Assembly (NCBI RefSeq): GCF_002233675.1
Contig: NZ_NMUQ01000003.1
Coordinates: 538,767 to 602,766, forward strand
DNA from: Paenibacillus herberti
GTDB taxonomy: Bacteria > Bacillota > Bacilli > Paenibacillales > Paenibacillaceae
Length of the DNA: 64,000 bases
Direction: 5' to 3'
Part shown: piece after piece, positions 45,713-53,984 of the stretch
Layout of the letters: each line of letters starts with the position of its first letter
Position numbering within the stretch: position 1 is the stretch's first letter
Notes under the pieces: generated by a model
What the model was told of the DNA's origin: nothing
Databases searched by the model: none
The model's input: only the letters and a program-made list of their open reading frames with translations
Position numbers and translations under genes: made by a program

Positions 45713-47092
45713 ATGAGAACTGTACTTTTATCAGGAGGATCTGGAAAACGTCTTTGGCCATTGTCCAATGATTTGCGATCCAAGCAGTTTCTTCCTTTGT
45801 TGAGAAATGCAGAAGGCAATGCGGAGTCGATGGTTCAACGCGTCTGGAATCAATTGAAAAAAGCAGGTATGAGTGAGAATAGCTATATTGCAACCAGTCG
45901 TTCTCAGCTCGAAGTGCTGCAAAGCCAGCTGGGGCAGGATGCTGCTGTCATAGTCGAGCCGGAAAGAAGAGATACTTTTCCTGCTATTGCACTTGCATCC
46001 ACATACTTATATTCCATTGTTGGCGTTCCACTAGATGAGGTTATCACGATAATGCCAGTGGATCCTTTTGTTGAGGATTCTTTTTTTCATACCGTTCAAA
46101 GCCTAGAAGCTGCTATGCTCAATGCCAACGCTGAGCTTGGGCTGATAGGGGTTGTACCCGATCATCCTTCAGAGAGCTTCGGTTATATTGTGCCTGTAAC
46201 GGACCACGATCAAGAAACGGAAGTATTTAAGCTAGTAAAGGGCTTCAGAGAGAAGCCAAAGCTTGAGGAAGCGCAGGCATTGCTTGAGCAAGGGGCACTA
46301 TGGAATTGCGGAGTTTTTGCTTTCCGGCTGGATCTAATGATTAACCTGCTCATAGAGATGAACTTGCCTATTCAATATGAAGAAATGATTAAGCAATACA
46401 GCAAGCTGCCCAAAAATAGTTTTGATTATGAGGTCGTCGAAAAACTGAAGCATTTGATTGTAACTCCTTATAACGGAACATGGCGCGATCTTGGCAGCTG
46501 GAGCATGCTGGCAGGGGAGATGCAACAACCTGTTATCGGGAAAGGGGTAGTCACGGAAGATTGCGTCAATACCCATCTTATCAATGAATTAGATATTCCT
46601 ATAACGGTAATCGGGTTATCGGAGACGATTGTTGCAGCAAGCCCCGACGGCATTCTCGTGTCTTCAAAATCAGCAAGTTCAAAGATCAAGGACTTGAATG
46701 GCGATAGTGCTCAAAGGCCTATGTTTGAGGAAAGACGTTGGGGATCTTACAAGGTGATCGACTATGTCAAATATGAGTACGGATATGAGGTGCTGACGAA
46801 GCGTATCCGCATTTCTATAGGTAAAAATTTAAGTTATCAGTATCATCAGCATCGAAATGAGATATGGACCATTACATCTGGCGTTGGCGAGTTGATTCTG
46901 GATGGAGTTTACAAAACATTAAGAGTCGGTGACGTGGTAGAGGTTCCAGCGGGAAGACGGCACAGTGTAAGAGCGATTACCGATCTGGAATTTATTGAAG
47001 TCCAGAATGGCAGTCAACTGAATGAAGAAGATATCGTGCGGCTTTCCTTGGAGTGGCAAGACATACTTTTGTATGTGGAACAGACGGGTTAA
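45713..47092 (+). CDS. manC: Mannose-1-phosphate guanylyltransferase (ManC/AlgA type)
   Basis: 459 residues. N-terminal nucleotidyltransferase with LSGGSGKRLWPLSNDLRSKQF (near 5-24) and FREKP, and a C-terminal cupin of the type II phosphomannose isomerase class (RRWGSYKVID, YQYHQHRNEIWTITSGVGEL). It makes GDP-mannose, so mannose or fucose is probably in the polymer. In the EPS operon, 18 bp after the priming transferase. Confidence 0.93.
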   Translation: MRTVLLSGGSGKRLWPLSNDLRSKQFLPLLRNAEGNAESMVQRVWNQLKKAGMSENSYIATSRSQLEVLQSQLGQDAAVIVEPERRDTFPAIALASTYLYSIVGVPLDEVITIMPVDPFVEDSFFHTVQSLEAAMLNANAELGLIGVVPDHPSESFGYIVPVTDHDQETEVFKLVKGFREKPKLEEAQALLEQGALWNCGVFAFRLDLMINLLIEMNLPIQYEEMIKQYSKLPKNSFDYEVVEKLKHLIVTPYNGTWRDLGSWSMLAGEMQQPVIGKGVVTEDCVNTHLINELDIPITVIGLSETIVAASPDGILVSSKSASSKIKDLNGDSAQRPMFEERRWGSYKVIDYVKYEYGYEVLTKRIRISIGKNLSYQYHQHRNEIWTITSGVGELILDGVYKTLRVGDVVEVPAGRRHSVRAITDLEFIEVQNGSQLNEEDIVRLSLEWQDILLYVEQTG

Positions 47093-47106
47093 GGGGCGGT
47101 AATGGG

Positions 47107-48444
47107 ATGAAAATAGCGGTAATCGGTACTGGTTATGTAGGCCTAGTATCCGGAGTTTGTTTTGCGGAGATTGGCAATGAGGTCATCTGCGTCGATAAAG
47201 CTGAGGACAAAATTGTTTGTCTTCAGAACGGTAAAGTGCCCATCTATGAGCCTGGATTAAAGGAAATGATTCATAAAAATGTTACAGGCGGTCGACTGGC
47301 ATTTACGACAGACCTTCCTACAGCCGTGGCAGCCACTGAGCTTATTATCCTTGCTGTTGGAACACCCTCCTTACCTGATGGCCAAGCCGACCTCAGTTAT
47401 TTAATAGCGGCTGCAGAGGAAATAGGCAGAGCGATGAATGGTTACAAGATCATTGCTATAAAAAGCACTGTCCCCGTAGGCACAAATGAGAAGATCCGCA
47501 GCTTGATTCAGATGCATACCATTTATCCTTTTGATATAGCTTCTATCCCTGAGTTTCTGCGTGAAGGCTCAGCAATCAGCGATACTCTAAATCCAGATCG
47601 AATTATAATCGGTGTCGACCATGAAGAGCCGATTGCTGAACTGCTAGAGCTGCATCGTCCTTTGACTGATCAAATACTTGTCACCGACATCCGTAGTGCG
47701 GAAATGATTAAGTATGCGTCCAATGCTTTTTTGGCGACCAAAATTTCTTTCATCAATGAGATTGCCAATATATGCGAGAAAGTTGGGGCGGATGTAAGTC
47801 AAGTTGCTACTGGAATGGGATATGACAAAAGAATAGGCCCTTCGTTTCTACGTGCCGGAATTGGTTATGGCGGATCTTGCTTTCCTAAGGATACAGAAGC
47901 ACTCATTCAGATTGCCGGAAACGTAGATTATGAGTTTAAGCTGCTTAAATCTGTTGTTGAAGTCAATCGTGATCAGCGGTTCAATATTATCCGTAAGTTG
48001 GAGCTCGAGTTATCTGATTTGAAAGGGAAAACGATTGCGATTTGGGGGCTGGCCTTCAAGCCGGAAACGGATGATGTCCGAGATTCTCCAGCCATTGAAA
48101 TTATCCAAACTTTATTGAGCCGAGGGGCTCAAGTCAAAGCTTATGATCCTGTTGCACAAGATAATTTCAGGCGTCAGTTAACTCATTCTTCCTTAACCTA
48201 CTGTTCCACAGCAGAAGACGCCGCTGCACATGCGGATGCTCTTTGTTTGTTGACGGAGTGGAAGGAGTTCCGCGAGATGTCTTTAACACGGCTGGAAACG
48301 CTGCTTCGCAACCCTCTGTTAATTGATGGTCGCAACCAATTTTCGGAAGAACAATTGGCCTCCACTTCGTTCATTTATTATTCGGTAGGACGTCCGAATC
48401 TCAGTAAAGGGATCAAAGAGCCAAGACCGGTTATTCTGTTCTGA
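47107..48444 (+). CDS. UDP-glucose 6-dehydrogenase
   Basis: 445 residues. NAD motif VIGTGYVGLVSG, substrate domain and catalytic cysteine in GYGGSCFPKDTEAL, then the C-terminal UDP-binding domain (WGLAFKPETDDVRDSPA). It oxidises UDP-glucose to UDP-glucuronate, predicting an acidic, uronic acid-containing EPS. ATG at 47107 starts the true MKIAVIG; AAGGGGCGG lies upstream. Confidence 0.95.
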   Translation: MKIAVIGTGYVGLVSGVCFAEIGNEVICVDKAEDKIVCLQNGKVPIYEPGLKEMIHKNVTGGRLAFTTDLPTAVAATELIILAVGTPSLPDGQADLSYLIAAAEEIGRAMNGYKIIAIKSTVPVGTNEKIRSLIQMHTIYPFDIASIPEFLREGSAISDTLNPDRIIIGVDHEEPIAELLELHRPLTDQILVTDIRSAEMIKYASNAFLATKISFINEIANICEKVGADVSQVATGMGYDKRIGPSFLRAGIGYGGSCFPKDTEALIQIAGNVDYEFKLLKSVVEVNRDQRFNIIRKLELELSDLKGKTIAIWGLAFKPETDDVRDSPAIEIIQTLLSRGAQVKAYDPVAQDNFRRQLTHSSLTYCSTAEDAAAHADALCLLTEWKEFREMSLTRLETLLRNPLLIDGRNQFSEEQLASTSFIYYSVGRPNLSKGIKEPRPVILF

Positions 48445-48460
48445 TGTGGAGGGAAGAGTT

Positions 48461-49420
48461 ATGAATATGCCTACGATTAGTGTAGCCGTGCCTACCTGCG
48501 GAAGACCCCATTATCTTGAAGAATCCCTGAATTCAATTATGGCTCAAACGAGATTACCCGATGAAATCGTTGTAAGCGAGGATGGGGCGGATCTCCAGAC
48601 AAAGGAGATTATAGACAACTGGAAACGGAAAATGGAAGGTAAAGTAAGACTTATGCATGTTTCAAATACACCGGGTCTTGGGCAGCTCGCTAATCGTCAG
48701 CAGGCCATTCAACTTGCAAGTGGAGATTATATCGCCATGCTTGATGACGATGATATGTGGTTTCCTCCGTTTTTGGAAAAGTCATTCGTAGCATTGAAAA
48801 ATGAGCCGGAAGCGGCATTCTGTTCTGCCAATCATAGCTTTATGGATGATAATAGTATTGTAATCGCTGAAAAAAGTAAAGAGTTTGAACAATACTGCGG
48901 CAGATCAGGTATGGAAAGCGGGCTTTATAGGGATGTATTCAGAAGAACATTAGTAAATAAGGCATGTGTATTCTCTCTGCATGTAACCTTATTCAGGAGT
49001 AATGCATTGAAAGCTATAGGATACTTTCAAGCTTACGGTGGACTTGTCCCTGATTATGCTCTTTTTCTTAAGCTTGGCGCGAAGCGTTTTAATGGAATTT
49101 TTATTAAAGATTACTTGGGTAGCTGCCGAATTCATAATGGCCAGCAGTCTAAAAAAAGACTAGAGAATTCAGTCAGCAAGGTTGAATGCCTGACTATGAC
49201 AAGAGAGCAAACTGCAGTAGGCTTAAATCAGCAGGAGCGGGAGCTGCTTGAAGCAAAGTTGCGAGCTGCTATTCTGGAATGTTCCATTGCCTATGCCCAT
49301 GAAAATCGTAGACGGGATGCTTTAAGACAAGTCGGTCAAATGGGCCAGGTTGGTTACCGTCTATGGCCTTTTAAACGTTGGGCTGTGCTGATGGCATTAA
49401 TGGCTGGTGTGAAAAAATAA
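48461..49420 (+). CDS. Family 2 glycosyltransferase
   Basis: 319 residues of GT-A fold: SVAVPTCGRPHYLEESLNSI at the start, then SEDGAD and the metal-binding LDDDDMWFPPFL near residue 95. It transfers a sugar from a nucleotide donor to the growing lipid-linked repeat unit in the cytosol. Last gene of this EPS segment, followed by a terminator and an insertion sequence. ATG at 48461 has GGAGGGA upstream. Confidence 0.92.
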   Translation: MNMPTISVAVPTCGRPHYLEESLNSIMAQTRLPDEIVVSEDGADLQTKEIIDNWKRKMEGKVRLMHVSNTPGLGQLANRQQAIQLASGDYIAMLDDDDMWFPPFLEKSFVALKNEPEAAFCSANHSFMDDNSIVIAEKSKEFEQYCGRSGMESGLYRDVFRRTLVNKACVFSLHVTLFRSNALKAIGYFQAYGGLVPDYALFLKLGAKRFNGIFIKDYLGSCRIHNGQQSKKRLENSVSKVECLTMTREQTAVGLNQQERELLEAKLRAAILECSIAYAHENRRRDALRQVGQMGQVGYRLWPFKRWAVLMALMAGVKK

Positions 49421-49425
49421 GATCA

Positions 49426-49453
49426 AGTGCTTGCCGAATGGCAAGTATTTTTT
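49426..49453 (+). terminator. Terminator of the first EPS operon
   Basis: Stem CTTGCC / GGCAAG, loop GAAT, followed by TATTTTTT, just after the glycosyltransferase stop codon. Confidence 0.8.
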
Positions 49454-49483
49454 GAGCTTGGACTTTAAACTAGAAACTTAATA

Positions 49484-50860
49484 ACTATAAACGAGCAAAA
49501 TCGGATACAGAAAATCCTAAATACACTTAGGCCAATTTAAATTGTTTACGAACAACGTCAAACGGAATCCCATTCTGACCGCAATCGTAGACAAACTGGA
49601 GCCGATCCAGTTGGACTTGCTTACGAACGGTACGCAATCCATCGCCAAATGGGCAAGGTCGTTCTAGACCGGTGGTACAGTACAAATGCGTCCAGGCCAG
49701 CAGCGCCCACAGACGGATAAAGGAAGTTGCCGAACGAACCTGGTACGTGTCGAAACCCAGGTTATTTTTAGACTGGCGAAAAAAGATCTCGATCGGCCAA
49801 CGTTTGCTATAGTACGTGGAAATCGTTTCGGCATCCAAGGAGACGTCGGTGCACAAAAAAGCACGTAGGGCTTTGGGCACGCCAAACGCTTGCTCTGGCC
49901 AGCACAGAAGGACAGCGGCATTTTCAATATCATTTAAGGTGCCTTCATATCGATACGTCCAGTACGAAGTTCCGTTCACGGTCACAAGGCGAACGTCTTC
50001 TTTGCGAATATGGGCGGCAAAATCTTGCACGGAAATGCGAATGCCTTGCGGGTAAATGATTCGATTGGTTTTAAGACCCCCTATTAGGTGATACCCAGCA
50101 GAGGCGTAGCTATCAATGACCCGTGTACCTGTAAACCAAGAATCGACAAGCACATAGCCGCCATGAGGTGGAAGTGGAAGCGTAGCAGCCATCTCGCACA
50201 CGTGATCGATTTTCGTATACGGGGTGCCGTCGGGATTCGTTTTCGTTTTGTCGTACAAGTCAATAGAGTGAATTAATGAAGTGTCACTGCTTTGGACCAC
50301 CGTCGCTTGCACTTGATGGCCCCATACGATTTTTCCTTCCAGATGAGAATGATGAAATCCGGTCTGTTCTATCGGAGATTGTGCCTGTGACGAAGGCTTG
50401 GTCTTCTTGGAGATCGTATCATCATGAATGACAAACAGCGGCTCTGCCGTCTGGTTGGCGATTTGGACCACGCGCCGAAGCGACTCGTTCTTGACTTTAT
50501 TTTGCAACACCGTTTCATCCCACTTGCCTTCAGCCAGAAAGTGTCCAAGCGTTGTACGATGGCAGTTACTATACTCGGCCAGATCCACAACCTTGCCACG
50601 AAAGCCTTTCGCCGTAGCGGCTGCCATGTATGTCTCGATATGCGCGACGACAGGTTTAGAGTAGTAAAGCGGCAAACGCTGCTGTAACAAGTAGTTGCGT
50701 AGCGCGGAATGATCAGGTACGATGACGGTATGAGACATAGCAATTTCTCCTTGGTGTGAAAATCGGTTGTGGTGACTACTTTTTACCACAAGGAGAACGC
50801 AATGTCTCTATTTTTTTGTCATTTTACAGTTCACTGGAAGTGAATTTGCTCATTTATAGT
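49484..50860 (-). mobile_element. IS701-like insertion sequence, about 1377 bp
   Basis: The ends are imperfect inverted repeats: ACTATAAACGAGCAAAATC at the left and its near complement (GAATTTGCTCATTTATAGT) at the right. A TAATA pair flanks them (49479-49483, 50861-50865), a possible 5-bp duplication; the AT-rich sequence makes the exact border uncertain. One intact transposase gene fills it. Confidence 0.85.
49527..50738 (-). CDS. IS701-like transposase
   Basis: About 403 residues. A DDE_5-type endonuclease: FVIHDDTISKK with the first Asp, VLVDSWFTGTRVID with the second, and YYSKRWPIEIFFRQSKNNLG with the catalytic Glu. The N-terminal YSNCHRTTLGHFLAEGKWDE is typical of the IS701 group. ATG at 50738 was chosen because AAGGAG lies eight bases upstream. 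Intact. Confidence 0.9.
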   Translation of the reverse strand: MSHTVIVPDHSALRNYLLQQRLPLYYSKPVVAHIETYMAAATAKGFRGKVVDLAEYSNCHRTTLGHFLAEGKWDETVLQNKVKNESLRRVVQIANQTAEPLFVIHDDTISKKTKPSSQAQSPIEQTGFHHSHLEGKIVWGHQVQATVVQSSDTSLIHSIDLYDKTKTNPDGTPYTKIDHVCEMAATLPLPPHGGYVLVDSWFTGTRVIDSYASAGYHLIGGLKTNRIIYPQGIRISVQDFAAHIRKEDVRLVTVNGTSYWTYRYEGTLNDIENAAVLLCWPEQAFGVPKALRAFLCTDVSLDAETISTYYSKRWPIEIFFRQSKNNLGFDTYQVRSATSFIRLWALLAWTHLYCTTGLERPCPFGDGLRTVRKQVQLDRLQFVYDCGQNGIPFDVVRKQFKLA

Positions 50861-50865
50861 TAATA

Positions 50866-50913
50866 AAAAGAAACTCAGCCCCTTCAATTTCTTAGGAATC
50901 GAAGGGGCTGAGC
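50866..50913 (-). terminator. Terminator of the secreted hydrolase gene
   Basis: Stem CTCAGCCCCTTC / GAAGGGGCTGAG (50874-50885, 50900ish-50911). On the minus strand it is followed by TTTCTTTTT, part of which lies at the insertion sequence border. Confidence 0.8.
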
Positions 50914-50929
50914 TATGTCATGGAACGAG

Positions 50930-53800
50930 TTAAGGCTGGTTTTCCCACCAGACACCTCGGGTATCATAATCCCAGTTTGGAAAACGGGTTGTCAAACTGT
51001 CATCATTCGTAGTAAACGATACTTTTACGCCGTCTCCCTTTTTAAAGTCTGGAAGCTGTACAGAAGCTGGCGAATTTCCGACCAAGTCAATCGTTGTTTC
51101 ATTAATGCCTGCTGAATCAGCCGGAACTAAAGTTTTGGCTACAGTCTCGCTAGCCCAATATAAAGAAATAAAAGATTTTCCTGAAGAATGAACATTTAAG
51201 AGAGTCATTTCGAGCTCATAGGTTTTACCAGCTTCTAAGTAAATCTCATTCGCTTTTGGCGACGTGCCGCAACCGGAAGTAATGGGCTGATTATTGACTT
51301 TCAAAGAAGCATTACATGATGCTGTGTCCATAATGAAGGAGTAGTGCTCCGAAAACTTTGGTCTCAATATCCCCTTCCATTTCCAATAGCCTTTAGTCAA
51401 TGCCGGCATCATATCTTTATTAATAAGAGGGATTTGATAAGTTTGCAAAGGCGCTGGATCTTGTTTAGATGCATATTTTTCAAGAGTGAATGCACCGCTG
51501 GATCGAGCCGGATAGGTCCCCCAGCTAACGATTGCTTTTCCCGAAACATTGGACTTGAGGCTAAATGAAGCACCAGCATTTGAACTTGCAGCAACTAATT
51601 CGGTTTCGGTAAGCAGCGGTCCCGGGGCTTTTTCCTCGACCATCAATAATCTTGGGTAATCCACCGTATTCACTTCCACTGTCAGTGTATTAGGGGAGCT
51701 ATTTTTAATCACTACATTTTCTTTTTCTTGTGTTATTGGATCCAAAACGTATACCTTCGCATCTATACCCGCTACATTGGACAATGTAATTTCAAACTTC
51801 TGCGGAATCATCGTATAACGTTTTGGATCTAAAAGACCGTAGGAGCCCTGGAATGGTTGAGTCATATTCCGTGTCACCACATAATAAGCGATAGCGAATC
51901 GTTTATCATTCAATTGATAAGGAAGAATGGCAAGATCATCGCGGTTATATCGGTCTGGGTTGGCAGTGCTGCCATCACCTTTCCAGACAAGTCTTTCCAC
52001 CGGTTCAACGACTTTCTCGACATGAAGTGCTCTTGTATTCTTAATAGGCTGACCTTCACGCATGATTGCACTGAATGTCTTCATAGCCTTTATTTGCGGC
52101 CCAGCAGCAGCTCGCACCTCATCCGTTAACTTGTAGTTATTCGCTTTAAGCACTTTAAAAAACTTATCTGAAAATACGCCATGATTCAAATCTCCGCCTT
52201 TTGCCGAATAGATATTGACCGTTTGAATTCCTTTATGAGAAGCCATAGTCAGAAGTCTTAAAGTAGTTTTAGCACCAATTTGCTGCATGAGCGATGTTAA
52301 ACGAGGGTCTGTTTTGCGGACTTTTGCTTTTTTCATGAGCTCATCGGCAAACGGGCCTCGCCACCAGTTGGTTTCGGTCATCCACACTTGAGCAGATTGG
52401 CCATTGCCATTATTGGCATATCGTGAATGAAGGGTCCATGGGCCGGGAAACGGTTGAATATCTCTCACCACAAACTCGGTTTTATAACCGTAAAACCAGT
52501 ACTCTGGCATAGCAGCGACATGGTTAGGAACAAAAACCTCTTTCCCAGTTACAGACTGACCATTGGAATAAAGATGTTTGTAACGAAGGGTTGAGTCACT
52601 TTGCCTCGTGATCAACGAATTGGCTGAATACTCAGTGTAGTAGTGGCGGCTGAATCCATTTTGACCATTCAAAAGCTCAGTTCCGTTATCCCAAGGCCGT
52701 TGATTAGAGAATCCATTAATAACATTTACATTAGGTAAGCGGTTTTCTGTGTCTTTGATATATTGAATCGTAAGGGGCAATAAAGTAATGATCCCCTTTG
52801 AAGTACGATCTCCCTGAACGAGGGTATACTCTTTGGAAAACTTGATTTTTTTCTCATAGTAATGATTTATGTCCAGAAACTGGCTTCCGAATGTAAGCTC
52901 GTTCCAAACTTCCAAGTCAAAACCGGCATCATCTTTATTTTCTGTATTCAAGATGCGCTTTACTTCAGTTGTTAATGTTTTAACGTATTTAAGCCAGCCT
53001 GCATATGTTTGAGCGCCATATGGATTTACTTTACCATCACTATACTCAATGCCAGAAAAGGGACGATATTTAAGCTGGGTCAATTTCAATTCACCAGCAT
53101 TGAGATTTTTAGTCAATGGCGCGGAAAGTTTGAGACGGCCTGTTTTTGCATCTACGTCCGTAATAATCGGATACATCGTTTGATAGGCTTGCCCTGAAAG
53201 ACCTGTAAAGTTAGGCTTAATGTTCGAGGTAGTGCTTACATATATTTCACGAGCCCCTTTTTTTGCGGCTCGTTTTAGTTTTGTTTTGACAAGTTTAGAG
53301 GGAACTGGATTTCCTGAGTTTGCATTTAGAAGAATGATTGGGCGCAGGTTATGTTTCTGTAAGGCTTGAAGAATTATTGACATATTTTCCTTCGCATGAG
53401 GTACAAGCTTTGATTCGTTATCAAAGGATATATTCCCCCAGCCTATTTCAACTCTTGCAGATCGAAATCCGGCTTCAGCCAATACTTGCGCGGTTGCATC
53501 TGCCTCCTTGGCTGATACCCCATTAAATACAACTCCGGCCGTTTCCAAAAAGCGGTTCCCATCCCATGTATCCATGTAAGATCGCCATGGAGATAAATTA
53601 AATGATGCCGTACCAAAGGGAACCTCTTGTTGTCTCCAATCCGTATAGGATGAATTTAATACTCCCTTTTCTTCAGCTGCACTTACTTTCAGTGGTATAG
53701 AATTATTATTGAAAATCAATATCAATGTAAAGACTGAGATCATAATTAAGCTCGAAAATAAAAGTAATCGCTTTTTTTGGTGATTAGCCGACCCATTCAT
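50930..53800 (-). CDS. Large secreted glycoside hydrolase-like protein with PA14-like domain
   Basis: 956 residues. N-terminal signal or anchor (residues 11-31). The first half looks like a clan A (beta/alpha)8 barrel: VEIGWGNISF near 117, EVWNELTFGS with Glu301 as probable acid/base, and VWMTETNWWRG with Glu476 as probable nucleophile. A beta-sandwich follows, then a PA14-like module near 780-890 (GYWKWKGILRPKFSEHYSF, with two cysteines) and a final beta region. The exact GH family is not clear to me. Divergent from the lasso peptide operon with a shared operator type, so it may trim or release the EPS. GGAGG precedes ATG. Confidence 0.75.
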   Translation of the reverse strand: MNGSANHQKKRLLLFSSLIMISVFTLILIFNNNSIPLKVSAAEEKGVLNSSYTDWRQQEVPFGTASFNLSPWRSYMDTWDGNRFLETAGVVFNGVSAKEADATAQVLAEAGFRSARVEIGWGNISFDNESKLVPHAKENMSIILQALQKHNLRPIILLNANSGNPVPSKLVKTKLKRAAKKGAREIYVSTTSNIKPNFTGLSGQAYQTMYPIITDVDAKTGRLKLSAPLTKNLNAGELKLTQLKYRPFSGIEYSDGKVNPYGAQTYAGWLKYVKTLTTEVKRILNTENKDDAGFDLEVWNELTFGSQFLDINHYYEKKIKFSKEYTLVQGDRTSKGIITLLPLTIQYIKDTENRLPNVNVINGFSNQRPWDNGTELLNGQNGFSRHYYTEYSANSLITRQSDSTLRYKHLYSNGQSVTGKEVFVPNHVAAMPEYWFYGYKTEFVVRDIQPFPGPWTLHSRYANNGNGQSAQVWMTETNWWRGPFADELMKKAKVRKTDPRLTSLMQQIGAKTTLRLLTMASHKGIQTVNIYSAKGGDLNHGVFSDKFFKVLKANNYKLTDEVRAAAGPQIKAMKTFSAIMREGQPIKNTRALHVEKVVEPVERLVWKGDGSTANPDRYNRDDLAILPYQLNDKRFAIAYYVVTRNMTQPFQGSYGLLDPKRYTMIPQKFEITLSNVAGIDAKVYVLDPITQEKENVVIKNSSPNTLTVEVNTVDYPRLLMVEEKAPGPLLTETELVAASSNAGASFSLKSNVSGKAIVSWGTYPARSSGAFTLEKYASKQDPAPLQTYQIPLINKDMMPALTKGYWKWKGILRPKFSEHYSFIMDTASCNASLKVNNQPITSGCGTSPKANEIYLEAGKTYELEMTLLNVHSSGKSFISLYWASETVAKTLVPADSAGINETTIDLVGNSPASVQLPDFKKGDGVKVSFTTNDDSLTTRFPNWDYDTRGVWWENQP

Positions 53801-53825
53801 TGTACAATTCCTCCACTCTTATCTT

Positions 53826-53862
53826 TATACATATTGTATCAAATCAGCTATGTAGTTACCAA
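53826..53862 (-). promoter_or_regulatory. Hydrolase gene promoter with palindromic operator
   Basis: On the minus strand TTGGTA (53862-53857), 18-bp spacer, TACAAT (53838-53833). The -10 lies inside GATACAATATGTATA (53840-53826), 14 of 15 bases as in GATACAATATGTATC. Confidence 0.7.
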
Positions 53863-53905
53863 CATAAGGATAAAAATTAAGTTGAATTTTGTCTAAATAT
53901 ATTGC

Positions 53906-53956
53906 TTGACAGTAAACTCAGAAATACAGTATATTTTAGTTGCTACAATATGTATC
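53906..53956 (+). promoter_or_regulatory. Lasso peptide operon promoter with palindromic operator
   Basis: TTGACA (53906-53911), 18-bp spacer, TATATT (53930-53935). GCTACAATATGTATC lies at 53942-53956, over the expected transcription start. Ribosome site GTAGGAGGAG follows before the ATG. Confidence 0.75.
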
Positions 53957-53984
53957 GCTCTGATTCAACTGTAGGAGGAGAGAG

